In this document: one piece after another, positions 16,752-24,126 of the stretch
Numbering within the stretch: position 1 is the first letter of the stretch
Layout of the letters: each line of letters begins with the position of its first letter
Assembly: GCA_031365725.1 (NCBI GenBank)
Contig: JANLYQ010000096.1
Location: 1-35,834, forward strand
Direction: 5' to 3'
Origin: JANLYQ01 sp031365725
GTDB taxonomy: Bacteria > Actinomycetota > Actinomycetes > JACCUZ01
Length of the DNA stretch: 35,834 bases
Notes under the pieces: generated by a model
Databases searched by the model: none
The model's input: the letters and a program-made list of their open reading frames with translations, nothing else
What the model was told of the DNA's origin: nothing
Program-made: the position numbers and the translations under genes

Positions 16752-16919
16752 ATGGCCAAGCAAGGCGACGTCCGTCCGAAGATCACGCTGGCCTGCGTGG
16801 ACTGCAAGGAGCGCAACTACATCACCCGCAAGAACCGCCGCAACGATCCCGACCGGCTCGAGCTGAAGAAGTTCTGCCCGCGCGACCGTCGGCACACGTT
16901 GCACCGCGAGACCCGCTAG
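16752..16919 (+). CDS. rpmG: 50S ribosomal protein L33, three-cysteine variant
   Basis: A 55-residue ribosomal protein, normal length for L33, with the body DVRPKITLACVDCKERNYIT and RNDPDRLELKKFCP. In the zinc-binding form a second CxxC closes the ribbon; here the last motif is CPRD followed by RRHTLHRETR, so the fourth cysteine is replaced by Asp, with His residues nearby. The ATG at 16752 is chosen because MAKQGDVRPK is the family N-terminus and a GGGAG lies upstream; the frame is open to 16671. A hairpin-like GGTTCCC/GGGGACC lies in the 5' region. The position before two MaoC-type dehydratase genes is conserved in actinobacteria. Confidence 0.96.
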   Translation: MAKQGDVRPKITLACVDCKERNYITRKNRRNDPDRLELKKFCPRDRRHTLHRETR

Positions 16920-16934
16920 TCCCGCGCCGGTCGG

Positions 16935-17381
16935 ATGCCGATCGACCCGAGCCACGCCGGCCGCACCTGGCCGAGCACCGAGCCCTACCTCGTCGGGGCG
17001 GAGAAGATCCGAGAGTTCGCCGACGCCATCGGCGACTCGAACCCTGCCTATCGCGATCGGGCCGCGGCCCGGGCGCTGGGACATCCCGACGTGGTCGCGC
17101 CGCCGACGTTTCCGTTCGTGCTGACCTTCGCCGCCTCCCGGGTCATGATCGGGGACCCCGAGCTCGGTATCGACTACACCCGGGTCGTGCACGGTGAGCA
17201 GCGGTTCAGCTATGCCCGACCGGTGTGCGCCGGCGACGCATTGACCGTCACGGTCACGCTGGAGACGATCCGCTCGGCCGGGGGCCACGACATGCTCACC
17301 TCGCGCAGCGACGTGGCCACCGTCGACGGCGGGCACGTGCTCAGCGCCTGGTCGACCCTCGTCGTGCGGGGGCCGGAGTGA
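16935..17381 (+). CDS. MaoC-like dehydratase, HadA-type (FAS1-like N-terminal domain)
   Basis: A 148-residue single hot-dog domain protein. Family blocks are VGAEKIREFADAIGDSNPAY at the N-terminus, then VVAPPTFPFVLTF and VHGEQRFSYARPVCAGD. It belongs to the non-catalytic partner class represented by mycobacterial HadA, which pairs with a HadB-type subunit to dehydrate 3-hydroxyacyl chains. Position (rpmG, then this gene, then the second hot-dog gene) is the same as in mycobacteria. Many non-mycolate actinobacteria keep the pair, so mycolic acid synthesis should not be inferred. It starts at ATG 16935, 15 nt after rpmG, and its TGA shares a base with the next ATG. Confidence 0.88.
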   Translation: MPIDPSHAGRTWPSTEPYLVGAEKIREFADAIGDSNPAYRDRAAARALGHPDVVAPPTFPFVLTFAASRVMIGDPELGIDYTRVVHGEQRFSYARPVCAGDALTVTVTLETIRSAGGHDMLTSRSDVATVDGGHVLSAWSTLVVRGPE

Positions 17382-17902
17382 TGAGCGAGCTGACCGACGT
17401 GACCGACCGGACGGACCCACCGACGTACGACGCCATGACGATCGGCACCACGCTGCCGCCGCAGACGTTCACGGTGCGCCGCAGCGATCTCGTGCGCTAC
17501 GCGGGTGCCTCCGGCGACTTCAACGTCATCCACTGGAACGAGCGCACGGCCCGCGCGGTCGGCCTGCCCGACGTCATCGCGCACGGCATGTTCACGATGG
17601 CCCTCGCAGTGCGCGTCGTCACCGACTGGGTCGGTGACCCGGGCCGCGTCGTCGACTACGGCGTGCGGTTCACGCGGCCGGTGCCCGTCCCCGACGACGA
17701 CATCGGCTCCACCGTCGAGGTGACCGCCGTGGTTGCGGCTCTGCTCGACGATCAGCGGGTCCGAGTGGACCTCACCGCCATCCACGCCGGCGCGAAGGTC
17801 CTCGGTCGCGCGCAGGCTGTCGTCGATCTTTCCGGTCTTTCCGGTCTTTCCGACGCCACCGACCCGCCGGCGACGACGGCCCCGACCACCCTGTCGTCCT
17901 GA
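17381..17902 (+). CDS. MaoC-like dehydratase, HadB-type catalytic subunit
   Basis: A 173-residue hot-dog protein with the hydratase active-site segment: Asp46, Asn48 and His51 in ASGDFNVIHWNE, followed by GLPDVIAHGMFTM. The usual Pro after Asn is Val here. The other core blocks (DYGVRFTRPVPVPDDD) are normal. The TGATG overlap with the previous gene indicates coupled translation of a heterodimer acting on 3-hydroxyacyl thioesters. The N-terminus has a short TDVTDRTD leader, and the C-terminus a 25-residue Ser/Gly/Leu then Pro/Thr-rich tail not seen in the core family. The tail is coded partly by a 9-nt tandem repeat. The ATG at 17381 is clear from the overlap. Confidence 0.9.
   Translation: MSELTDVTDRTDPPTYDAMTIGTTLPPQTFTVRRSDLVRYAGASGDFNVIHWNERTARAVGLPDVIAHGMFTMALAVRVVTDWVGDPGRVVDYGVRFTRPVPVPDDDIGSTVEVTAVVAALLDDQRVRVDLTAIHAGAKVLGRAQAVVDLSGLSGLSDATDPPATTAPTTLSS
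17828..17852 (+). repeat. 9-nt tandem repeat in the dehydratase tail
   Basis: The unit CTTTCCGGT occurs twice exactly and then a third time for six more bases, in frame, encoding Leu-Ser-Gly-Leu-Ser-Gly-Leu-Ser. The codons CTT and GGT are poorer in G/C at the third position than the surrounding gene, which suggests recent local duplication. Confidence 0.9.
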
Positions 17903-17907
17903 CCCGC

Positions 17908-18999
17908 GTGCGCGAGCTGAGCGGGGTCGCGCTCGCCGAACTGACCTCCCTGCACCTGGGCGGTCCGGCCCGGCGGCTGCTCATTGCCACGAGCGAGGCC
18001 GAGGTCGTCGAGACTGTGCGAGCTGCCGATGACGCGGGCGAGCCGCTGCTGGTGCTCGGTGGCGGCAGCAACGTCGTGGTCGCCGACGACGGCTTCGACG
18101 GCACGGTGCTGCAGATCGCCACCACCGGTGTCGAGACGGGACCTGAGCCGCACACCTTGCAGGTGGCGGCCGGTGTCGACTGGGACCACCTCGTGGCGCT
18201 CACTGTCGAGCAGGGGATGAGCGGCCTCGAAGCCCTCTCCGGCATCCCCGGCCGGGTCGGTGCCGCGCCGATCCAGAACGTCGGCGCCTACGGCCAGGAG
18301 GTCGCCGCCGTCGTCCGCGACCTACGGGTGCTCGACCGGCGCAGCGGCGATGTCGTCACGCTGCCCGCGGCCGGGTGCGGCTTCGGCTACCGCGACAGCG
18401 TTCTCAAGCGCAGCCCTCGCTACGTCGTGCTGGCCGTCAGCCTGGCCCTCGGTCATGACCCGCTCGGCGCAGCGGTCCGCTATGCCGAGCTGGCTCGTGC
18501 GCTCGGGGTCGAGGTCGGTGATCCCGCCCCGCCGCGCGACGTACGGCGAGCAGTGCTGGCTCTGCGCCGCCGCAAGGGCATGCTGCTCGAGCCGCCGCCC
18601 CCCGCCGCCCTCCTCGCCCGCCCCGCCCATGACACTCTGGACCACGACGCCCACGACCACGACACCTGGAGCGCCGGCTCGTTCTTCACCAACCCGGTGC
18701 TGCCAGAAGCTGCTGCCGCAGGGCTGCCGCCTGAGGCCCCGCGCTGGCCGAGCGCCGATGGCCGGGTGAAGACGAGCGCCGCCTGGCTGATCGAGCAGGC
18801 CGGGTTCGGCAAGGGCTACGGCCGCGGCCATGACCCTCGTGCGCGGGTCTCGACCAAGCACACCCTGGCCCTGACCAACACCGGTGGCGCGACGACCGTC
18901 GAGCTGCTGGACCTGGCCCGCGAGATCCGGGCCGGCGTGGCCGCCCGGTTCGCCGTCACCCTCGAGATCGAGCCCGTCCTGGTCGGCGTCACCCTCTAG
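17908..18999 (+). CDS. murB: UDP-N-acetylenolpyruvoylglucosamine reductase, with insertion
   Basis: A 363-residue flavoenzyme that reduces UDP-GlcNAc-enolpyruvate to UDP-MurNAc in peptidoglycan synthesis. The FAD domain carries LLVLGGGSNVVVAD; ALSGIPGRVGAAPIQNVGAY is the central signature, and the catalytic serine is Ser258 in AGSFFTNPVL. WLIEQAGFGKG, the C-terminal KHTLALTN block and the final VTLEIEPVL are normal. Between KGMLLEP and HDTWSAGSFF lies an extra stretch of about 20 residues (229-250), first Pro/Ala-rich, then alternating His and Asp. The GTG start at 17908 follows the dehydratase stop by 5 nt, so murB may be cotranscribed with the pair. It converges with the deaminase gene. Confidence 0.96.
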   Translation: MRELSGVALAELTSLHLGGPARRLLIATSEAEVVETVRAADDAGEPLLVLGGGSNVVVADDGFDGTVLQIATTGVETGPEPHTLQVAAGVDWDHLVALTVEQGMSGLEALSGIPGRVGAAPIQNVGAYGQEVAAVVRDLRVLDRRSGDVVTLPAAGCGFGYRDSVLKRSPRYVVLAVSLALGHDPLGAAVRYAELARALGVEVGDPAPPRDVRRAVLALRRRKGMLLEPPPPAALLARPAHDTLDHDAHDHDTWSAGSFFTNPVLPEAAAAGLPPEAPRWPSADGRVKTSAAWLIEQAGFGKGYGRGHDPRARVSTKHTLALTNTGGATTVELLDLAREIRAGVAARFAVTLEIEPVLVGVTL

Positions 19000-19048
19000 T
19001 CAGCCCCCCCTTCAACCGAAGCGGACCGGCCACCGGCGCGGAACGGCG

Positions 19049-20095
19049 TCAGTCGGCCAACCACGCATCGACGCCGGCCAGCAACCGCTGCTGGACCCCC
19101 AGCGGCGCGACCGACCCTCGGACCGAGCAGCGGGCAAGCTCGGCCAGCGCGGCGTCGTCACACCCCAGCACGTCCCGCGCCAGCGTGTACTGAGCCACCA
19201 GCCGCGACCCGAACAGCAGCGGGTCATCGGCACCGAGGGCGACCGGCACCCCCGCCGCCCGCAGCCGGACCAGCGGCACCTCGGCGGCGGACCCGAACAC
19301 ACCGAGCCGGACGTTCGAGGTCGGGCACACCTCCAGCGTCACACCCGCAGCCGCCAGCCGGTCCAGCAGCCGCGGGTCCTCGGCGGCCCGCACGCCGTGG
19401 CCGATCCGCCCGGCCCCCAACGCATCGAGGCACACCGCCACGCTCTCCGGTCCGGCCAGCTCACCGCCGTGCGGGGTCGCCAGCAGCCCGGCCCGCGCGG
19501 CGATCCGGAAGGCCGCAGCAAAGTCCTCCGTCCGCCCGCGGCGCTCGTCGTTGGACAGGCCGAAGCCGACCACCCCGGCGCCGGCATGCGCAGCCGCCAG
19601 TCGCGCCAGGGTCCGCGCGTCCAGCGGGTGCCGCGTCCGGTTGGCCGCGATAACGACCCCGATGCCGACACCGGTCGCACCAGCGGCCACCCGCGCCGCG
19701 TCGAGCACCGTCTCCACCGCGGGGGTGAGGCCACCCAGGTGCGGTGCGTACGACGTCGGGTCGACCTGGATCTCCAGCCATCCCGACCCCTCGGCGGCCT
19801 CGTCCTGCGCAGCCTCCAGCAGCAGCCGCCGTACGTCGGCCTCCGAGCGCACCACCGACCGAGCCGCGTCGTAGAGGCGCTGGAACCGGAACCAGCCCCG
19901 CTCGTCAGTCGCGGTCAGCGACGGCGGGTGCGCCGCGTCGACCTCAGCGAGCAGGTCGGGCAGCCGGATCCCGTGCGCCGCGGCCAGCTCACGCAGGGTG
20001 TCCGGCCGCAGCGACCCGGTGAAGTGCAGGTGCAGGTGCGCCTTGGGCAGCGCGCGCAGGTCGCGACGCGCCTCGCCCGCCCCGGCAGCGATCAG
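19049..20095 (-). CDS. add: adenosine deaminase-like amidohydrolase with apparent CTG start
   Basis: A 348-residue metal-dependent deaminase that would convert adenosine or a related nucleoside to inosine. Metal and catalytic motifs run in order: HLHFTG (His22, His24), TPHGGEL, RIGHGVRAAEDP, EVCPTSN and GADDPLLFG. The HxH motif and the FQRLYDAARS block precede the first in-frame GTG (19855), so the protein must start earlier. Between an upstream in-frame stop and 19855 there is no ATG, GTG or TTG. The best candidate is CTG at 20095-20093, which overlaps the TGA of the aminotransferase gene as CTGA, like the GTGA and ATGA junctions elsewhere. A sequence error is the alternative. GFGLSNDERRG is typical of the actinobacterial subgroup. 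Confidence 0.85.
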   Translation of the reverse strand: MIAAGAGEARRDLRALPKAHLHLHFTGSLRPDTLRELAAAHGIRLPDLLAEVDAAHPPSLTATDERGWFRFQRLYDAARSVVRSEADVRRLLLEAAQDEAAEGSGWLEIQVDPTSYAPHLGGLTPAVETVLDAARVAAGATGVGIGVVIAANRTRHPLDARTLARLAAAHAGAGVVGFGLSNDERRGRTEDFAAAFRIAARAGLLATPHGGELAGPESVAVCLDALGAGRIGHGVRAAEDPRLLDRLAAAGVTLEVCPTSNVRLGVFGSAAEVPLVRLRAAGVPVALGADDPLLFGSRLVAQYTLARDVLGCDDAALAELARCSVRGSVAPLGVQQRLLAGVDAWLAD

Positions 20096-21303
20096 CGCGC
20101 TTCGGCCAGCAGGGTGTGCAGCCGGGTCACACCCTCCACGAGGTCGTCGTCGCCGAGGGCGTAGGACATCCGCACGTAGCCGGGTGTCCCGAACGCCTCA
20201 CCCGGCACGATCGCCACCTCGACCGCCTCGAGCACCAGGCTCGCGAGCTCGGCGCTGGTGGTCGGCGTACGGCCGCGGATCTCCTTGCCCAGCACGCCCT
20301 TGACCGAGGGGTAGACGTAGAACGCGCCGAACGGCTCGGGGCACTCGACGCCGGGCACCTCGTTGAGCATCGACACGATCGTGCGCCGGCGCCGGTCGTA
20401 GACGTCCCGCATCATCTCCACCGCCGACAGGTCTCCGCGTACGGCGGTCAGTGCGGCAATCTGGCTGACGTTCGCGACGTTGGACGTGGCGTGGGACTGC
20501 AGATTGGTGGCCGCCTTGACCACGTCGGCCGGACCCAGCAGCCAGCCCACCCGCCACCCAGTCATCGCGTAGGTCTTGGCCACCCCGTTGACGACCACAC
20601 AACGGTCGGCCAGCTCGGGGACCAGTGTCGGCATCGAGGAGAATCGCGCCTCGCCGTAGACCAGGTGCTCGTAGATCTCGTCGGTGACCACCCACAGCCC
20701 GCGTTCGAGCGCCCAGCGCCCGATCTCCTCGACCTGCGCGGGGGAATAGACCGCCCCGGTCGGGTTGGACGGCGACACGAACAGGAGCACCTTGGTGCGC
20801 TCGGTGGTCGCCGCCTCCAGCTGCTCCACGCTGGCGAGGTAGCCGCTGTGCTCGTCGGTCATCACCTCGACCGGCACGCCACCGGCCAACCGGATCGACT
20901 CCGGGTACGTCGTCCAGTAGGGCGCCGGCAGCAGAACCTCGTCGCCCGGGTCGAGCAGCGTGGCGAAGGCCTCGTAGACGGCCTGCTTCCCGCCGTTGGT
21001 GATGAGCACCTGGGAGGGCACCACGGGGTACCCCGAGTCGCGCAGCGTCTTGGCAGCGACGGCTTCCTTCAGCTCCGGCAGACCGCCGGCGGGGGTGTAG
21101 CGGTGCCAGCGCGGGTCACGGCAGGCGGCAGCGGCCGCCTCGACGATCGCCGCGGGGGTCGGGAAGTCGGGCTCACCGGCACCGAAGCCGATCACCGGCC
21201 GGCCGGCCGCCTTCAGTGCCTTGGCCTGCGCGTCCACCGCCAGGGTGGCCGACTCGGTGATGGCTCCGATCCGCCGGGAGACCCGGCGCGCATGCTCGCT
21301 CAT
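20092..21303 (-). CDS. aspC: class I PLP-dependent aminotransferase (aspartate aminotransferase type)
   Basis: A 403-residue fold-type I aminotransferase. Key residues are the Asn of SPSNPTGAVYS, Asp208 and Tyr211 in VVTDEIYEHLVYG, the PLP-binding Lys243 in NGVAKTYAMTGWRVGW, and the C-terminal substrate Arg in GYVRMSYALG. GFGAGEPDFPTP near the N-terminus is typical of bacterial class I-gamma aspartate aminotransferases, which transfer the amino group of aspartate to 2-oxoglutarate. The ATG at 21303 gives the usual length. The gene is divergent from tRNA-Trp and overlaps or abuts the deaminase gene downstream. This position upstream of secE is conserved in several actinobacteria. Substrate preference cannot be fixed from sequence. 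Confidence 0.92.
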   Translation of the reverse strand: MSEHARRVSRRIGAITESATLAVDAQAKALKAAGRPVIGFGAGEPDFPTPAAIVEAAAAACRDPRWHRYTPAGGLPELKEAVAAKTLRDSGYPVVPSQVLITNGGKQAVYEAFATLLDPGDEVLLPAPYWTTYPESIRLAGGVPVEVMTDEHSGYLASVEQLEAATTERTKVLLFVSPSNPTGAVYSPAQVEEIGRWALERGLWVVTDEIYEHLVYGEARFSSMPTLVPELADRCVVVNGVAKTYAMTGWRVGWLLGPADVVKAATNLQSHATSNVANVSQIAALTAVRGDLSAVEMMRDVYDRRRRTIVSMLNEVPGVECPEPFGAFYVYPSVKGVLGKEIRGRTPTTSAELASLVLEAVEVAIVPGEAFGTPGYVRMSYALGDDDLVEGVTRLHTLLAEAR

Positions 21304-21361
21304 GCGACCATCCTCCCAGGTGGGCTGCCCGCGGCGACGGGGTGCTCGTGGTTCGACCGTG

Positions 21362-21391
21362 TTCGACCATGACGCCGCTTGTGCGTAGACT
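21362..21391 (+). promoter_or_regulatory. promoter for tRNA-Trp/secE
   Basis: TTCGAC at 21362-21367 and TAGACT at 21386-21391 are spaced by 18 nt, matching the primary-sigma consensus of actinobacteria. The predicted transcript starts about 80 nt before tRNA-Trp. A second TTCGACC lies ten bases upstream. Confidence 0.6.
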
Positions 21392-21477
21392 CGGGGCTTC
21401 GGAGGCTCATGGCCCCTCGCGGCAGCGCGCCCGGAAACGGACGTCGCCGACGCTCACGGTGCCGCCGCGGCCCCCGA

Positions 21478-21550
21478 AGGGTCGTAGCTCAATTGGTAGA
21501 GTTCCGGTCTCCAAAACCGGCGGTTGGGGGTTCGAGTCCCTCCGGCCCTG
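21478..21550 (+). tRNA. tRNA-Trp (anticodon CCA)
   Basis: A 73-nt tRNA. The acceptor stem AGGGTCG pairs with CGGCCCT (one G:T pair); the discriminator is G, the identity base for bacterial tRNA-Trp. The anticodon stem CCGGT/ACCGG encloses CTCCAAA, giving CCA. The position directly before secE is conserved across many bacteria. Confidence 0.97.
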
Positions 21551-21627
21551 CGAGTCATCCGCGCGAGCGAGTGGATGCCTCACCCGCACCGTGGTGCGGG
21601 ACGAACCGACCGACAGGTGGAGCAGAC

Positions 21628-21906
21628 GTGACAGAGACGCGGGAGACCCCGAACCCCGCACGTGACGAGGGCGATGCCCGCGGCCGTGCGGAGCGCGGCA
21701 GCCGCACGCAGCGCCTGCCGCTGCCGGCGCGCATCTCGCTCTTCTACCGCCAGGTCATCGCGGAGATGCGCAAGGTCATCTGGCCGACCCGCAAGGAGCT
21801 GATCACCTACACCTCGGTGGTCATCGTCTTCGTCCTGATCGTCATCGTGTTCGTCACCATCCTCGACTTCTTCTTCAGCAAGCTGATCCTCGCCGTCTTC
21901 GGATAG
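21628..21906 (+). CDS. secE: preprotein translocase subunit SecE
   Basis: A 92-residue single-helix SecE. An N-terminal charged, disordered stretch of about 35 residues is followed by the amphipathic signature FYRQVIAEMRKVIWPTRKEL and one membrane helix of about 23 residues ending in LDFFFSKLILAVFG. SecE clamps SecY in the Sec translocon. The start is GTG 21628 with GGTGGAG upstream; earlier in-frame codons run through the tRNA and are rejected. nusG follows after 63 nt. Confidence 0.96.
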   Translation: MTETRETPNPARDEGDARGRAERGSRTQRLPLPARISLFYRQVIAEMRKVIWPTRKELITYTSVVIVFVLIVIVFVTILDFFFSKLILAVFG

Positions 21907-21969
21907 CGAGCCCGCCCGCCCCGCAGCACCCCGCCCGCAAGCCCCCAGCCTCAGGAGTGACCCGTCACC

Positions 21970-22752
21970 GTGTCCGAGACCCCCGGCGTCACCGACGCGC
22001 CCCAGCGCGACCTCACGGCCGAGGACGCCGCGTCCGATGACGTCGTCGCCGAGACCGACGTGACCGCCGACGCAGCGGCGACCGCCGACGCAGACGCGGC
22101 CGCCGAGGACGACGCTGACATGACCGCTGAGGCTGACGCCTCCACCGCCGCGGGCGAGCCCGAGGAGCCGGCCGAGGCCGACCCGGTCGAGGAGATGCGG
22201 GCGGCACTGCGCCGCGCCCCCGGCGACTGGTACGTCGTGCACTCCTACGCGGGGTACGAGAACCGGGTCAAGACCAACCTCGAGACGCGCACCGGCTCGC
22301 TCAACATGGAGGACTACATCTTCCAGGTCGAGGTGCCGCAGCGCGAAGAGTCGGTCGTCAAGAACGGCCAGCGCAAGATGGTCAAGCAGAACCTCCTGCC
22401 CGGCTACGTCCTGGTCCGGATGGAGCTCACCGACGAGTCGTGGGGGGCCGTGCGCAACACCCCCGGTGTCACCGGCTTCGTCGGCCACACGCACCGCCCC
22501 TCACCGCTCACGCTCGACGAGGTCATGCAGTTCCTCGCTCCCGAGCAGGAGAAGAAGGAGAAGGTCGTCGAGACCCGGGCGGCCGACTTCGAGATCGGCG
22601 AGTCGGTCACCGTCATGGACGGCCCGTTCGCCACCCTCCCGGCCTCGATCAGCGAGATCCACGCCGACTCGCAGAAGATCAAGGTCCTCGTCTCGATCTT
22701 CGGTCGCGAGACCCCGGTCGAGCTCTCGTTCAGCCAGGTCCAGAAGATCTGA
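21970..22752 (+). CDS. nusG: transcription termination/antitermination factor NusG
   Basis: A 260-residue NusG. The NGN domain begins at WYVVHSYAGYENRVKTNLE (about residue 87) and includes LLPGYVLVRMEL and TPGVTGFVGH; the C-terminal KOW domain has VTVMDGPFATLPASISEI. The first 80 residues are a disordered Asp/Ala/Thr/Glu-rich extension, common in high-GC actinobacteria. The GTG start at 21970 has AGGAG 12 nt upstream. NusG links RNA polymerase to Rho or to the ribosome, and is followed by rplK as usual. Confidence 0.97.
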   Translation: MSETPGVTDAPQRDLTAEDAASDDVVAETDVTADAAATADADAAAEDDADMTAEADASTAAGEPEEPAEADPVEEMRAALRRAPGDWYVVHSYAGYENRVKTNLETRTGSLNMEDYIFQVEVPQREESVVKNGQRKMVKQNLLPGYVLVRMELTDESWGAVRNTPGVTGFVGHTHRPSPLTLDEVMQFLAPEQEKKEKVVETRAADFEIGESVTVMDGPFATLPASISEIHADSQKIKVLVSIFGRETPVELSFSQVQKI

Positions 22753-22832
22753 GCGCCTGACCATCTGACTCCCGTCCTGCACCCGTACGACCGGCACAGC
22801 GACCGCCGGCAGCCCAGAGAAGAAGGACCGAC

Positions 22833-23270
22833 ATGCCTCCCAAGAAGAAGAAGCTCGCAGCTGTCATCAAGCTGCAGATCAAGGCCGGCCTGGCCACCCC
22901 GGCGCCGCCCGTCGGCCCCGCCCTGGGCCAGCACGGCGTCAACATCATGGAGTTCTGCAAGGCCTACAACGCCCAGACCGAGTCCCAGCGCGGGCAGGTC
23001 GTGCCGGTGGAGATCTCGGTCTTCGAGGACCGCTCCTTCACCTTCATCACCAAGACCCCGCCGGCCGCCCGCCTGATCCTCGCGGCCGCCGGCATCGAGA
23101 AGGGCTCCGGCGAGCCGCACAAGACCAAGGTCGCCAAGCTCACCCGCGACCAGGTGCGGACTATCGCCGAGACCAAGATGCCCGACCTCAACGCCAACGA
23201 CCTCGACGCCGCCGAGAAGATCATCGCCGGCACTGCTCGCCAGATGGGCATCACGGTCGAGGGCCACTAG
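22833..23270 (+). CDS. rplK: 50S ribosomal protein L11
   Basis: A 145-residue L11. It has the N-terminal domain block KLQIKAGLATPAPPVGPALG, then QHGVNIMEFCKAYN, and the C-terminal rRNA-binding part with MPDLNANDLDAAEKIIAGTAR. The proline pair and Gly-rich turn near residue 22, where thiopeptide-resistance changes occur, look wild type. The ATG has AGAAGAAGGA upstream. L11 forms the GTPase-associated centre with the 23S rRNA and is the thiostrepton target. Confidence 0.98.
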   Translation: MPPKKKKLAAVIKLQIKAGLATPAPPVGPALGQHGVNIMEFCKAYNAQTESQRGQVVPVEISVFEDRSFTFITKTPPAARLILAAAGIEKGSGEPHKTKVAKLTRDQVRTIAETKMPDLNANDLDAAEKIIAGTARQMGITVEGH

Positions 23271-23320
23271 CACCTGCACGGCCGGCACCAGCCGGCTACG
23301 AATCGCGCACGTCAGCACCA

Positions 23321-23353
23321 CGTGGGAGGGCCAGCGCGGCCCGACACACCACG
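23321..23353 (+). promoter_or_regulatory. candidate L1-binding mRNA leader structure
   Basis: Between rplK and rplA the RNA can fold into an outer stem CGTGG/CCACG, an asymmetric internal loop (GA on the 5' side, GACACA on the 3' side), and an inner stem GGGCC/GGCCC with loop AGCGC. This layout, two helices around an asymmetric purine-rich loop, is that of the ribosomal protein L1 site on mRNA and 23S rRNA. It would let L1 repress its own synthesis. The fold is read by eye. Confidence 0.55.
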
Positions 23354-23401
23354 ACTCCCGCAAGTCCCGCCCACGGCGGGCCCGCCACCTCAGGAGCAGT
23401 C

Positions 23402-24124
23402 ATGAAGCGCAGCAAGTCCTACACCGCCGCCGCCGAGAAGATCGACGCCGACGCTCTCTACGCCCCGCTGGCCGCCGTCCGGCTGGCCAAGGACACCTCG
23501 ACCACGGCGTACGACGCCACCATCGAGGTGGCCATGCGGCTGGGCGTCGACCCGCGCAAGGCCGACCAGATGGTGCGCGGCACCGTCAACCTCCCGCACG
23601 GCACCGGCAAGACCGCCCGCGTGCTGGTCTTCGCCACCGGCGAGCGGGCCGAGCAGGCCCTCGCCGCGGGCGCCGACATCGTCGGTGACGACGCGCTCAT
23701 CGAGGAGGTCAACAAGGGTCGTCTCGACTTCGACGCCGTCGTCGCCACCCCGGACCTGATGGGCAAGGTCGGTCGCCTCGGTCGCGTCCTCGGCCCGCGC
23801 GGCCTGATGCCCAACCCGAAGACCGGCACCGTCACCCCGGACGTCGCCAAGGCCGTGGCCGACATCAAGGGCGGCAAGATCGAGTTCCGGGTCGACCGCA
23901 ACGCCAACCTGCACTTCATCATCGGCAAGGTCTCCTTCGACGAGACCCAGCTGGTCGAGAACTACGCCGCGGCGCTGGACGAGGTGCTCCGCCTCAAGCC
24001 GTCCGCCTCCAAGGGCCGCTACATCCGCAAGGCCACGATGAGCACCACGATGGGCCCCGGCATCCAGGTCGACCCGAACAAGACCCGCGGCCTGCTCGAG
24101 GACGCCGAGGCGGTCACCGCCTGA
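23402..24124 (+). CDS. rplA: 50S ribosomal protein L1
   Basis: A 240-residue L1, normal length. Family signatures are TIEVAMRLGVDPRKADQMVR, the central LGRVLGPRGLMPNPKTGTV, and the C-terminal GRYIRKATMSTTMGPGIQVD. It has an AGGAG site 8 nt before the ATG. L1 builds the mobile L1 stalk of the large subunit that helps eject E-site tRNA, and represses translation of its own mRNA. A gene for an exported protein begins 2 nt after the stop. Confidence 0.98.
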   Translation: MKRSKSYTAAAEKIDADALYAPLAAVRLAKDTSTTAYDATIEVAMRLGVDPRKADQMVRGTVNLPHGTGKTARVLVFATGERAEQALAAGADIVGDDALIEEVNKGRLDFDAVVATPDLMGKVGRLGRVLGPRGLMPNPKTGTVTPDVAKAVADIKGGKIEFRVDRNANLHFIIGKVSFDETQLVENYAAALDEVLRLKPSASKGRYIRKATMSTTMGPGIQVDPNKTRGLLEDAEAVTA

Positions 24125-24126
24125 CC

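Noticed and set aside
18884..20164. 426-codon plus-strand frame across the deaminase gene
   Set aside because: Arg/Pro/Gln-rich shadow; the minus strand has a full set of deaminase motifs.
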